A DNA stretch of 64,000 bases from Streptomyces aurantiogriseus (GCF_014649375.1 NZ_BMSX01000005.1:1-64000), one strand, 5' to 3'. Positions 42,796-51,953 are shown, counted from the stretch's first letter. Notes: a model not told the origin generated them from the sequence alone. Translations and numbers: made by a program.

Positions 42796-44040
42796 TCAGG
42801 CGTTCCGTGCCTGCCAGGCGCGCACGTAGGCGCGGCCGTAGTCGTTGCCGTGCGGGGTGCGCAGCACGGTGTGGATGTGGAACGGCTTGGGGGTGTCGTA
42901 GTCGAGGAAGACGCCGCAGTGGTGGTCGAGTTCGGCGATCAGCACCGGCGACTGAAGTCGGTAGTAGAAGACATCGCCCACCTCGTGCCCGCCGATCCAG
43001 CAGAACCAGGTCTCGTCGAGGTGGCCGCGGATCTCGCGCACCCGGGCCGCGCGGGGACCGTCGGGCAGCAGGGACACGAACGACTCGGCGATCTCCAGGA
43101 GGATCTCCCGGGCCTGCTCGGGCATGTCCGCGGCCCGCAGGCCCTCGAGGGGGATCACCCGGTTGTCCTGGAAGGCCCCGGCGAGGTGCCGTTCGTCGCC
43201 GGGGTGGATGCGGCCGGGCGGCATGGCGGGGTCGACCATGTGCTCGTACACGGTCGCGGTGGCGCGCTGGTCCTGCGGGAGCGCGGCCATCAGGTCCGTG
43301 CCGAGCCGGATCCGGTCGGTCAGGGCCACCTTGCCGGCGTGGGGACCGTCGTCGATCTCGTTGGGTTCGGCGCCGAGGAAGACGGGGCTGACGACCATGC
43401 GCCCCTCGACGACCAGGCAGTGGACGGCGCAGTGGTGGCCGAACAGCTGCCAGCCCCACGGGACGGTGGGGTCGGGATTGCCGTAGAGCGCGAAGTTGTA
43501 GCTGAACTCGTTGAGGATGCTCTGCAGACCCACGACCTCGCCGAGGAAGCCGTTGATCAGCATCATGTCGTGCACCAGGCGGAAGCCGTCGGGGCTCAGC
43601 GAGGCCTCCACCAGGGCGAGGGCCTTCTTGCGGACCTCCGGTGGCTGGAACTCCAGGCGGATACCGGTGTCGAACTGCAGGAACTCCGGGTTGGCCCAGG
43701 TCTGCCACTCGACCCCGTCCACCGGGTGGCACAGCTTGGCACGGGCGTCCTCGTCGAGCGCGGCCAGCAGGTCCCGCGCCGCGGCGACCATGTCGGCGAC
43801 GGGTGCCTCCTCACCCGGGCGGGCCGGCTCCCAGGCGTGCACCTCGGGCCGTGGCGTGCCGTCCTCGCTCACTCCACGGAAGTCGGCGAGCTGCAGGGGT
43901 TTCCAGCCACGGATCAGCCCGCCGGTGAACGGGTCCGCCTTGGCCGCCTCCCGGTATGCGTAGGCGTCCAGGCCTCTGATCGAGGACAGGCGCGGCGAGT
44001 TGGACGGGTAGAGGTACGTGCGGTACTCGGCTGATGGCAT
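42796..44040 (-). CDS. DUF3500 protein 1
   Basis: The 414-residue soluble protein belongs to the uncharacterised DUF3500 family. Conserved blocks are PWGWQLFGHHCAVHCLVVEG, SPVFLGAEPNEID, LAGAFQDNRVIPLEG and FHIHTVLRTPHGNDYGRAY. The many invariant-looking histidines suggest a metal centre; that is inference. It starts 24 bases after the GntR gene and is co-transcribed with it, divergent from an FAH-family hydrolase. A paralogue lies at 50028. The context is aromatic or cyclic-acid catabolism, so an oxidising or ring-opening step is a fair guess. Confidence 0.85.
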   Translation of the reverse strand: MPSAEYRTYLYPSNSPRLSSIRGLDAYAYREAAKADPFTGGLIRGWKPLQLADFRGVSEDGTPRPEVHAWEPARPGEEAPVADMVAAARDLLAALDEDARAKLCHPVDGVEWQTWANPEFLQFDTGIRLEFQPPEVRKKALALVEASLSPDGFRLVHDMMLINGFLGEVVGLQSILNEFSYNFALYGNPDPTVPWGWQLFGHHCAVHCLVVEGRMVVSPVFLGAEPNEIDDGPHAGKVALTDRIRLGTDLMAALPQDQRATATVYEHMVDPAMPPGRIHPGDERHLAGAFQDNRVIPLEGLRAADMPEQAREILLEIAESFVSLLPDGPRAARVREIRGHLDETWFCWIGGHEVGDVFYYRLQSPVLIAELDHHCGVFLDYDTPKPFHIHTVLRTPHGNDYGRAYVRAWQARNA

Positions 44041-44064
44041 GACGGCTCCCCTGACCCCGTACGT

Positions 44065-44760
44065 TCAGTCGGTGTGGTTGTGGCGCGCGACGGCCGCGCG
44101 AACGGCGTCCTCGTCCCCGGCTGCGATCGCCTCCACCAGGTCGACGTGGATCCGCAGCCGCCTCGCCCGGTAGGCGCCGGCGTCCCGGTCGTCGGTGCGC
44201 GCGGTCGATGACGTGAGGTGGCCGAGCGTGCCGACGTAGACCGCGCGGGCCATCGCGTTGGGGCACAGTTGCGCGATGCGCTCGTGCAGCGCCCAGTTGG
44301 CCCGCATGAAGGCGTCCCAGTCCGGCGCGGCCGCCATGTCGTCCAGGCAGGCTCGCAGCGGCGAGATGTCGCCCGCACCCGCGCTCCGGGCGGCGCCGAC
44401 GGCGACGAGCTCCTCCAGATGGTTGCGGAGCTCGATGGCGTCCGCGACCGCTCCCGGCTCCCCCACGACGCTGAGCAGGGTGTGACGCAGCCGCACGACC
44501 GGACTCTGGTCAGCGACGAACAGTCCGCCGCCGCGACCGGGGCGAATCTCGAGCACCCCACGGTCACGCAGGAGCCGGATGGCCTCGCTGACCGTGGCGC
44601 GTGCCAGACCCGACTCCTGCCGGACCTCCTCGATGGTGCCGATCGCGGAGCCGGGACTCAGTCCGCGGACGCGGTCTTCGAGGGCGCCGGCGAGTTGTTC
44701 GGCCCGTGTGCCGCCGGGAGCGCTCAGGCCGGCCAGCAGGGCGCGGTTCTCGGTAACCAT
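44065..44760 (-). CDS. GntR/FCD-family regulator
   Basis: The 231-residue protein has a winged helix (EEVRQESGLARATVSEAIRL) and an FCD domain with FMRANWALHERIAQL and VAAVGAARSAG-type helices. The ATG at 44760 is preferred over the TTG at 44772. A perfect TATAAT (-10, minus strand) lies 21 bases upstream within an AT-rich operator shared with the divergent FAH gene. It heads an operon with DUF3500 protein 1 and likely represses both directions until its carboxylate ligand is present. Confidence 0.88.
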   Translation of the reverse strand: MVTENRALLAGLSAPGGTRAEQLAGALEDRVRGLSPGSAIGTIEEVRQESGLARATVSEAIRLLRDRGVLEIRPGRGGGLFVADQSPVVRLRHTLLSVVGEPGAVADAIELRNHLEELVAVGAARSAGAGDISPLRACLDDMAAAPDWDAFMRANWALHERIAQLCPNAMARAVYVGTLGHLTSSTARTDDRDAGAYRARRLRIHVDLVEAIAAGDEDAVRAAVARHNHTD

Positions 44761-44780
44761 AACGGCATTCAATCATAAAG

Positions 44781-44801
44781 ATTATAACCTTTAGAAGTTA
44801 T
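44781..44801. promoter_or_regulatory. AT-rich divergent promoter/operator
   Basis: TATAAT on the minus strand (44786-44781) and ATAAC-N8-GTTAT (44784-44801) overlap in an AT-rich island within GC-rich DNA. It lies between gntR and the FAH gene and fits a repressor site that covers the promoter. Confidence 0.6.
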
Positions 44802-44835
44802 GGCGTTACTGTCTTCCCCGAGCGGAGAAGTGCGG

Positions 44836-45705
44836 ATGCAGATCGTTGGAGTGGCGTACGGCGACGAGGTGCGGGTTGCGAACCTGTCGCCGGACGGTGA
44901 GAGGCTCACCGTGGTGGCCGGAGTGCGGGAGTTCTGGGCCGAGCCCGAAACATGGCTGGCCCGCCAGCCGACCGGCGAGGTGGTGCCCGTGGGTGAGGCG
45001 CGCCTGGTGCCGCCGGTGTTGCCGGAGGCACAGATGCTGTGCGTCGGTCTGAACTACCTCGAACACGCCGCCGAAGGGTCCTACCGGGACCAGGAACTGC
45101 CCGAGCACCCCACGCTGTTCGCGCGGTGGACGCGGTCGCTGACGGTCGGCGGGGCCGAGATACCCGTGCCCTCCACCGAGGACGGTCTCGACTGGGAGGG
45201 CGAGATCGTGGCCTGGGTGGGCCGGAGGCTGGCGGACGCGGACCCCGCCGAGGCGCTCGAGGCCGTGGTCGGCTACTCGACGTTCAACGACGTCACCGCG
45301 CGGCGGGCGCAGAAACTGACCTCCCAGTGGATCCTCGGGAAGAACGCCGACCGCTCCGGCCCGCTGGGCCCCATGGTGCCCGCCGGCGAGGTGGGTGACC
45401 TGCGGGACGGGCTGCGAGTGCGGACGCGGGTCAACGGCAGGACCGTCCAGGACGCCTCCACCAGCCAGATGATCCACCAGGTGGGCGAGACGCTGGCCCA
45501 CATCTCGCGCACCGTCACGCTGCACCCGGGTGACCTGCTGGCCACCGGCACCCCGTCCGGTGTCGGCTACGCCCGCACACCGCCCTGGCTGCTGCGGCCC
45601 GGCGACGTGGTGGAGGTCGAGGTCGAGCGCCTCGGGATCCTCCGCAACACGATCGTGGGCGGGGAGCACCGCCGGAAACCCCCTCTCAGGGATCCGCTCG
45701 ATTGA
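44836..45705 (+). CDS. FAH-family hydrolase 1
   Basis: The 289-residue protein is a fumarylacetoacetate-hydrolase-family enzyme (fumarylpyruvate hydrolase or 2-keto-4-pentenoate hydratase type). The core shows MLCVGLNYLEHAAEGSY, then GLDWEGEIVAWVGR with the metal-binding glutamate, and LHPGDLLATGTPSGVGYARTP. It would cleave a C-C bond in an acylpyruvate-like ring-fission product. GGAGAAG lies five bases before the ATG at 44836; the ATG at 44800 falls in the operator. It is transcribed away from gntR-DUF3500. Confidence 0.9.
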   Translation: MQIVGVAYGDEVRVANLSPDGERLTVVAGVREFWAEPETWLARQPTGEVVPVGEARLVPPVLPEAQMLCVGLNYLEHAAEGSYRDQELPEHPTLFARWTRSLTVGGAEIPVPSTEDGLDWEGEIVAWVGRRLADADPAEALEAVVGYSTFNDVTARRAQKLTSQWILGKNADRSGPLGPMVPAGEVGDLRDGLRVRTRVNGRTVQDASTSQMIHQVGETLAHISRTVTLHPGDLLATGTPSGVGYARTPPWLLRPGDVVEVEVERLGILRNTIVGGEHRRKPPLRDPLD

Positions 45706-46012
45706 GGACAACGGTGTTCCTGGGGTCGTCTTCGGGCGGGAGCAGTGCTCTCTCCCCGGCAGGACAAGCGGGTTGACCCGGTTCCGGACGCGGGAAGGCC
45801 GCTCGCCGCCTGTGGATCTCGCGCGGTCGCCTCGTGGTCGACGTTGATGGTCTGCAGGCGGACCGCGCGGAGGAAGCGTGCAGGTTCCGTACCAGGGCGT
45901 GCTCAGCTACTTGAGCCCAAAATCCGAAGTGGTGTCGAAGGACGCGTGCGCCGGCCGGACCAGCTGGCGCCCTCACTACGATGACAGGGGGTCCACCACC
46001 AAAGGAGAGAGC

Positions 46013-46786
46013 GTGAGTGAGTCGTCGGACACTCGGCAGGGAATGCAGTCGGTGCTGCGATCCCTCGATGTCCTCGAGGCCGTGGCCCTGTCACAGCCCG
46101 TCGGTATCAGCGCCCTCGCGAGGTCGCTGGGAATCCCGAAGGCGACGGTCCACAGGATCTTGCGCACTCTCGGCGAGGCCGGCTGGCTGGCCCCGCAGGG
46201 AGCACCGGGAGAACAACGCTGGGTCCTGACTGCCCGGGCGCTCGCGGTCGGAGCAAGGGTCATGACTCAGGACGACCTCCGGGAACGAGCCCGCCCCGTC
46301 CTCGAAGATCTCGGCCGACGAACCGACGAGAACATCCACCTGTCCGTCCCGGACGGCGAGTCGCTGGTCCTGATCGACAAGGTGCCGTCCACCCGGCCCG
46401 TTCAAACGGTCGCGCAGGTCGGCGAGCGGGTTCCCATGATCCTTACGGCGTCGGGCTGGGCCTACCTCTCCCACCTCCCGGTTTCGGAGCGAGTCGCCCG
46501 AATCCCGCCCGTCGTCGATCTGGCCACCGGCACACGCCTTACCCGCAACGAGGTTCTCGCCGAGCTTGAGGCCGTCGCGGGACGGGGCTTTGCCATCAAC
46601 CCGGGGCGGTGGCGACCGGACGTCTCCGCGATCGGTTCGGCAATCACCGATCGACAGGGACAGCCCGTGGCCGCCCTGTCGATCTCGTTGCCCAGCTACC
46701 GACTCACCGATGATCTCCACGAGCCGTACGGACAGTTGGTGATGGAGGCGACTGCGCGGATCTCGGCGGAACTCGCGCGCCGCTGA
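46013..46786 (+). CDS. IclR-family regulator
   Basis: The 257-residue protein has an N-terminal helix-turn-helix (ISALARSLGIPKATVHRILR) and an IclR effector domain (DENIHLSVPDGESLVLIDKV, GFAINPGRWRPDVSAIGSAI). It starts at a GTG at 46013 with AAGGAGAG before it. IclR proteins are frequent activators or repressors of aromatic catabolism and bind inverted repeats near the promoter. It is the best candidate for the GGTCC-type sites found at three promoters of the cluster. GGACCAGCTGGC, a partial match, lies about 60 bases before its own start. Confidence 0.9.
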   Translation: MSESSDTRQGMQSVLRSLDVLEAVALSQPVGISALARSLGIPKATVHRILRTLGEAGWLAPQGAPGEQRWVLTARALAVGARVMTQDDLRERARPVLEDLGRRTDENIHLSVPDGESLVLIDKVPSTRPVQTVAQVGERVPMILTASGWAYLSHLPVSERVARIPPVVDLATGTRLTRNEVLAELEAVAGRGFAINPGRWRPDVSAIGSAITDRQGQPVAALSISLPSYRLTDDLHEPYGQLVMEATARISAELARR

Positions 46787-46908
46787 CGAAGCCCGACGAC
46801 TGCCAGGTGCGTACCGGACGTGCTGGGGCTTCCGGCCGGTGGAGCGACAGCGCGCGCCGGGCGTCGCAGCCGGGCGAACGTCGTCCGTGCGACTCGTCGG
46901 GACATGCC

Positions 46909-47526
46909 TCATGACTCGAAAGAGGGAGGAACAACAGGGCAGTTGGTCAGCAGTGCGGGCATGATCACCAGGTCGATGTAGCGCGTCGCGTAGTCCATGT
47001 CGAGGAAGGCGCCCTCGGTCAGCGGCCGGGCCATCAGCGCGACGAACATCAGCTGCGGCAGGAACTCGGCGGCGGCCGGGCGGGCGGCCAGTTCACCGCG
47101 CTGGACGGCCCGATCCACGAAACCGTCCAGCGCGGCGGACTCGGGTTCGACGAGCGACGTGCGCATGGCCGATGCGAGTTCCGGGTCGATGAGCACGGCG
47201 TGGGCGAGCGCCGCCAACAACTCGGTGTCCCGCTGCACATCCGCCACCAGTTGACCGCACAGGGCCAGCAGGTCACCGCGCAACGTGCCGGTGTCGATCG
47301 CGCCTGTGTCCACCCGCCGCGTGGCGTACAGCGCCGCCACGATCATCTGCGGCTTGCCGCGCCATATGCGGTACAGCGTGGCCTTGCTACAGCGGGCCCG
47401 GACCGCCACCGCCTCCATGGTCAAGGCCTCGTAGCCGACCTCGCGCATCACGTCGAGGGCGGTGGTGAGCAGTTCGACCCACCGCTCGGCCGTCATTCGC
47501 TTGCGGCGGATCGGCTGGTCCGGCAT
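46909..47526 (-). CDS. TetR-family regulator at the end of the monooxygenase operon
   Basis: The 205-residue regulator has a helix-turn-helix (MEAVAVRARCSKATLYRIWR) and a long ligand domain (TELLAALAHAVLIDPELASA). It starts nine bases after the monooxygenase-hydrolase stop, so it is the last gene of that operon. Feedback control of the operon is a reasonable inference. Confidence 0.9.
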   Translation of the reverse strand: MPDQPIRRKRMTAERWVELLTTALDVMREVGYEALTMEAVAVRARCSKATLYRIWRGKPQMIVAALYATRRVDTGAIDTGTLRGDLLALCGQLVADVQRDTELLAALAHAVLIDPELASAMRTSLVEPESAALDGFVDRAVQRGELAARPAAAEFLPQLMFVALMARPLTEGAFLDMDYATRYIDLVIMPALLTNCPVVPPSFES

Positions 47527-47535
47527 ACGAGGGCC

Positions 47536-49878
47536 TCACCGATTACTCATGGCAGAACTGACCCGGTCTGCGATGAAGGTCTCGACGAGATCGACGAATT
47601 TCTCTGGTGTGGTGTTCTGCAGGTCATGCCACCCGCCAGGAATCAGGCGGAACTCCCCCTCGGGCAGGACGGTGCAGAAGGTCTCCTCCTGGGACGGCTT
47701 CAGGATCTCGTCGTCGCTGCCCAGCAGCCCCAGCACCGGGATCCCACGCTCACGCACGACGGCGATCGCCTCGGTGGCGTCCGTGTCCGGGGGCGTCTGC
47801 TGGATCATCCGCATCCGGTTGGCCATCTGGTGGGTGACGTAGCCTGGCGTCGCCCAGGGCTTGTTGGGGTGTATGGCAGGAGCGCCTGTCGGCAGGGGGC
47901 GCATGTCTTCAGGTCGGCTCGGCGCCATGGACGCTTCGAGGATGATGCCCTGCACCCGGTCCGGGATCCTCGCGGCCATGTGCAGCGCGTTGGCGCCGCC
48001 CATGGAGGTTGCCAGCAGGACGAACGGCCCGTCGACGAGATGCCCGACCGCCTCGGCCAGCAACGCCCCGATCTCGCTCTGGGGCATCGGCCGGGACACG
48101 TCCGTCCGGTCCCCCCAGCCCGGGGGGTTGATCTCCACGACCCGGTACCGCTCGGCCAGGCGGTCCTTGGCGGTGGACATCTCCAGGCCGGCGGAACCGG
48201 GCAGTGACACGATGGTGCCCAGGGGGGCCGCGGGGGCTGCTTCGGCGTAGTGGAGGGTGAATCCGGCGACCGGGACCGTCGCCCGGGTGAAGGCGGCTCC
48301 GGGCCGCCGGACGACGGGTGGCAGTGTGGCGGAAGAGGCAGGTAGTTCGGTCTGTGTCAGCGCGGCGGCCAGGGCGTCGATGAGTGCGGGGAGGTCCTCC
48401 GCCGTCGCCGCGGTGCCGAAGAGGTAGAAGTCCGGGCGGCTGAGGTAGGCGACCAGACCGTGGTCGTCCAGGAATCTTCGGTAGGTGCCGTCGACGTCCT
48501 CGACGTGGTCCGGACCGAGGACTACGACATGAACGCCCAGTCGCTCCAGCGGGTCGGTCTGGGCCGGCGTGAGCGACTCCGCGACCGGGATCCGGCTGAC
48601 CAGCTGGAAGCCGAAGCCGACGAGGTCGTCGAGCAGCCCGCTGCGCTCACCGATACGGACGCGTCCCTGCGGGCTCAGTGAGCCGGCCAGCGGAGCCAGG
48701 CTGCCCTCGGCCACACCTTGAAGGAATCCGGTCGTGAGCGTCGGCATCGGCGGGAGTGGCACCTCGCCGGAGCGCAGGAAGGCGTCGCGGGCGGCGGCCT
48801 TGGCCGGGTCGGATTCCGTGGTCAGGGTCCACGTCATCAGCGAACCCTGGATGAGGGGGGCGACGTGGGCGAGCCGCTCCGGGCCGTAGCTGTCGAGAAC
48901 CGAGTCGCAGGCCTTGCCGTCGAGCACGAGGTCGAGACGCCACGCGAGGTTGATGGCATCCCGCATCGCGCTGCACGATCCCTGCGCCATACCGGGGGTC
49001 ATGAGATGGGCTGCGTCACCGCCGATGAAGACGTTGCCCACCCGCATCCGGTCGGCGATCTCGGAGCGGAACCGGTAGGTGACATGCCGCGTGATGCGCA
49101 CCGACTGCGGGCCGATGCCGGTCTTGTCCTGCAGGAAGCCCAGTGCGTGCTCCTCGGTGCGGACCTCGGCGGGGTCGTCGGGGAGCAGCCTCATGTCGAT
49201 GCGGCATCGCCGGTCGCCGTTCGGGCCCCAGTAGTAGGCGCGGGGGCAGTCCAGGTGGATCTCGGTCGATGGGGTGGCGACCTCGGGATCGATGATGTCG
49301 AAGTCGGTCAGCAGCCACTCGTCGTCATGGTGATGGATCACGTCCATGCTGATGCCGACCGCCTGCCGGACGAAACTCGATCCCCCGTCCATACCGACGG
49401 CGTAGCGGGCGTTCACGCGGATCGGCTCACCGTCCGCGGTCCTGGCGGCGGTGACGACGACCCGGTCACCGAGGTCCTCGACACCAGTGGCGGGCGCCCC
49501 CCAGTAGACCTGCGCGGAGGGGCAGTCGTCGACGCGAGCGTGCATGGCGGTTTCGATGTTGGGCTGGTGGAGGCTGAGGTGGAGAGGGTGGCCGCACACC
49601 GTCCTGCTCCAGTCGTCCACGAGAACCGGCTTGCCGTCGGCACCGTAGACGCTGCCGGTCACCTGGGGCAGGGAGTCCTTGAGCGCTTCGGCGGGGTCGG
49701 CGGCGTGTTGCAGGACACGGGCGATCTCGCCGTCGAGCGTGCTCATCCGGGGCAGGTTGTAGGGGGCCGGGAACTTCTCCAGCACGGCCACCTTGTGGCC
49801 TCGCTGTCCCAGGAGGGAAGCCAGCACGGCACCTCCCGGCCCGTACCCGACAATGGCGACGTCGACATTGATGTCCAT
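47536..49878 (-). CDS. FAD monooxygenase fused to alpha/beta-hydrolase
   Basis: The 780-residue protein joins two enzymes. Residues 1-530 form a class A flavin hydroxylase like 3-(3-hydroxyphenyl)propionate or PheA/MhpA enzymes: VDVAIVGYGPGGAVLASLLG at the start, the second FAD motif GGDAAHLMTPGMAQGSCSAM around D288, and a thioredoxin-like C-terminal part (GVHVVVLGPDHVEDVDGTY). Residues 545-780 form an alpha/beta-hydrolase with S625 in LLATSMGGAN, acid at D722/D723 and H751 in GGWHDLQ. The elbow is T-S-M-G-G, lacking the first glycine. The ATG at 49878 has AGGAG. A single chain could hydroxylate and then hydrolyse one substrate. It lies between DUF3500 protein 2 and TetR. Confidence 0.88.
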   Translation of the reverse strand: MDINVDVAIVGYGPGGAVLASLLGQRGHKVAVLEKFPAPYNLPRMSTLDGEIARVLQHAADPAEALKDSLPQVTGSVYGADGKPVLVDDWSRTVCGHPLHLSLHQPNIETAMHARVDDCPSAQVYWGAPATGVEDLGDRVVVTAARTADGEPIRVNARYAVGMDGGSSFVRQAVGISMDVIHHHDDEWLLTDFDIIDPEVATPSTEIHLDCPRAYYWGPNGDRRCRIDMRLLPDDPAEVRTEEHALGFLQDKTGIGPQSVRITRHVTYRFRSEIADRMRVGNVFIGGDAAHLMTPGMAQGSCSAMRDAINLAWRLDLVLDGKACDSVLDSYGPERLAHVAPLIQGSLMTWTLTTESDPAKAAARDAFLRSGEVPLPPMPTLTTGFLQGVAEGSLAPLAGSLSPQGRVRIGERSGLLDDLVGFGFQLVSRIPVAESLTPAQTDPLERLGVHVVVLGPDHVEDVDGTYRRFLDDHGLVAYLSRPDFYLFGTAATAEDLPALIDALAAALTQTELPASSATLPPVVRRPGAAFTRATVPVAGFTLHYAEAAPAAPLGTIVSLPGSAGLEMSTAKDRLAERYRVVEINPPGWGDRTDVSRPMPQSEIGALLAEAVGHLVDGPFVLLATSMGGANALHMAARIPDRVQGIILEASMAPSRPEDMRPLPTGAPAIHPNKPWATPGYVTHQMANRMRMIQQTPPDTDATEAIAVVRERGIPVLGLLGSDDEILKPSQEETFCTVLPEGEFRLIPGGWHDLQNTTPEKFVDLVETFIADRVSSAMSNR

Positions 49879-50027
49879 AGCGGCTCCTGGTGTGGCATGG
49901 GGAGTCACGGGATCCCCGCGGCCCGGGGCTGGCGTGACGTGCGGCTCAATGACCGCCGACGCCTGCGGTGTCCGGACGGGTGCGCGCGGCAGGCGGTCGG
50001 CGAGGGTTCAGGTGGGAGTCGGTCTCC

Positions 50028-51287
50028 TCAGGTACCGGGCTTCCACAGCAGACGGCCGTAGTCGTTGCCGTTGGGCAGCCGCAGGATGGTGTGGATGTGG
50101 AAGCGGGCCGGGACCGGATTGGTCAGAAACATGCCGGCGTGGTGGTCGAACTCGACGAGCACCACCGGGCTCTGCACCCGGTAGTAGAACGGCTGCTCGT
50201 CGTCGACGCCGCCGATCCAGGTCAGGTACGTCTCCGGAAGGTGCGCACGCACCTCGCGCATGCGGGCCGCCCGTGGGCCTTCGGGCAGCAGGTCGCTGTA
50301 CTGCTCGATGACGGCCAGCAGCAACTGCTGCTGTTCGCCGTCGAGTTCCGTGGCGCGGATGCCCTCCACCGGGATCACACGGTTGTCCTGGAACGCGCCC
50401 GCGAGGAACCGCTCCTCCACCGGGTGCACCCGTCCTTCCGGCATCCGTGGATCACGCACGTCCGGGTAGCTGCGAGCCAGGGAGAGCTGTCGGGGAGTCA
50501 GGCTGTTGACGAACGACAGCCCGACCTGTTCCCGGACACCCAGCGGTCGGACGCCGGCCTCCGGGCCGACGTCGGTGCTGTCCGGCTCGGCACCGAGGAA
50601 GACCGGGCCGATCACCATCCGGTCCCCCGCCACCAGCGCGTTGACACACACATGGTGCCCGTACAGGTGCCATCCCCACGGCTGGTCCAGGGACGGTTCG
50701 CCGAAGACGGCGAACTGGTAGCTGCCGGGATTCATGACCCCGGTCATGCCGGTGAGCTCGCCGAGGAAACCGTTGAGCCTCATCAGATGGCGCACCACGG
50801 TGTAGCCCTCTTCACTGAGGGTCGCCCTCACCAGCCCCAGCAGCGCATCCGTAGTCCGGTCCGACACTTCCTCCAGGCGCAGGCCGTTGTCGTACAGCAG
50901 CACCTCGGGGTTGCTCCAGGTCCGCCACTGCGGGGCGTCCAGCGGGTAGGTCAGCCGCTGCCACTGCTCCTGCGTGGTGTGGCGGCGGATCTCCTCGACC
51001 GCGCGGAGCATCGCCCCGGTGGGCGGGCGTTCGGCGTCGGGGACCGCCCCGAGGTCGTAGACGCCGTGGCGGACGCGGCCGTCGGTGGTGATGCCGACGT
51101 ACGGTTCGTCCGCGCTCTCGCGCCACTGGCGTACCACCTCGGCGAGCACCGGAACGCTCAGCCGGGCGTCGGCGTACGTCCGAGCCGTGTGCTCGTGCAG
51201 GCCGGCGACGCGCGGGTCGTCGGGGGCGGGAACGTAGCGGCGGAACCGCGTGGCGTGCTGCACGTCGGTCTCAGGCGGTTTCGGCAT
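50028..51287 (-). CDS. DUF3500 protein 2
   Basis: The 419-residue protein is a diverged paralogue of the one at 42796. Shared blocks are PWGWHLYGHHVCVNALVAGD, GPVFLGAEPDSTD, LAGAFQDNRVIPVEG and FHIHTILRLPNGNDYGRLL. The same histidines recur, with Asn for the second His of the HHCAVH block. AAGGAG precedes the ATG at 51287, which overlaps the end of the CoA-transferase remnant. It is followed by the monooxygenase-hydrolase fusion 149 bases on. Two DUF3500 proteins in one cluster suggest either two steps or subunits of one enzyme. Confidence 0.85.
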   Translation of the reverse strand: MPKPPETDVQHATRFRRYVPAPDDPRVAGLHEHTARTYADARLSVPVLAEVVRQWRESADEPYVGITTDGRVRHGVYDLGAVPDAERPPTGAMLRAVEEIRRHTTQEQWQRLTYPLDAPQWRTWSNPEVLLYDNGLRLEEVSDRTTDALLGLVRATLSEEGYTVVRHLMRLNGFLGELTGMTGVMNPGSYQFAVFGEPSLDQPWGWHLYGHHVCVNALVAGDRMVIGPVFLGAEPDSTDVGPEAGVRPLGVREQVGLSFVNSLTPRQLSLARSYPDVRDPRMPEGRVHPVEERFLAGAFQDNRVIPVEGIRATELDGEQQQLLLAVIEQYSDLLPEGPRAARMREVRAHLPETYLTWIGGVDDEQPFYYRVQSPVVLVEFDHHAGMFLTNPVPARFHIHTILRLPNGNDYGRLLWKPGT

Positions 51288-51573
51288 GATGACTCCTTCC
51301 GACGACGCCCAGCTCGGCGAGGTCGTCAACGGCGTCGCGGTCCGGCCCGAGGCCGGCCGGCAGCGATTCGGTGCCCGTGTCGGGTGCGGGGAAGCTTGTC
51401 TCGGCGAGTTGCCCGCCGGTGGTCCCGGTGACGGACTTCAGGCCGCTGTACGGGACGTCGCTGCCTCGTACCGGGGAGCGCGCGATGTCGGCGCGGGCGG
51501 GGGACTTCATGTCGACCGCGAGGTTTCGCAGGAAGGCTGGGCTGGGCTCGGCGGACTCCGTTGTCGCTGTCAT
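51271..51573 (-). pseudogene. Shrunken CoA-transferase copy
   Basis: The first residues MTATTESAEPSPAFLR repeat the start of the CoA-transferase at 52963, and LAVDMKSPARADIARSP and YSGLKSVTGTTGGQLAETSF match later parts of it. Large blocks between them are missing, so about 100 residues stand for an intact 431. The upstream 90 bases also match the promoter of the full gene. It is an inverted duplicate reduced by internal deletions. The frame is still open and ends inside the DUF3500 gene, so it may serve as a translational leader. Confidence 0.75.
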
Positions 51574-51592
51574 TGCGCCCTTCGTTTTGCGC

Positions 51593-51666
51593 GGTCCGCA
51601 TTATGGACCAGTGGACCGTGATAGGGACCTCCGGCAAACCTAGGCCCGCCGTTCCAGAGGCGTCAA
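51593..51666 (-). promoter_or_regulatory. GGTCC-operator promoter A (monooxygenase operon)
   Basis: Minus strand: TTGACG (51666-51661), 18 bases, TAGGTT (51642-51637), then GGTCCACTGGTCC (51617-51605) and GCGGACC (51599-51593). The whole matches promoter B in inverted orientation. Confidence 0.75.
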
Positions 51667-51953
51667 GCAGGTGGGAAGGATGCCTCTGAGGCCCGCGAAC
51701 CTGGGCACTGCGACACCGCAGGCTCGACCCCCCGGAGAAATTCAGGCCATGCCCATACTCGAAGCGACAGTTCACGAGAACGTGGCGGCGCGAACCGGAC
51801 GGGCGAAGGACCTGCGCGGCCTATGCGCGGCTGCCCCCCGAGCGGTCTCGCGCCGGATCGCGCCCCGCACGGCCTTGCTGGGCGTAGGCCCTCGGCAGGT
51901 CCTTCGTGATCGTCGGGAGTTCCGGGATCACACCCGGCTCGCGGCGCTACGCG

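Noticed and set aside
42700-44034. 444-residue plus-strand frame opposite DUF3500 protein 1
   Set aside because: Antisense shadow; the minus strand carries the conserved DUF3500 blocks found again at 50028.
48718-50061. 447-residue plus-strand frame opposite the monooxygenase fusion
   Set aside because: Antisense shadow without domain; both FAD motifs lie on the minus strand.
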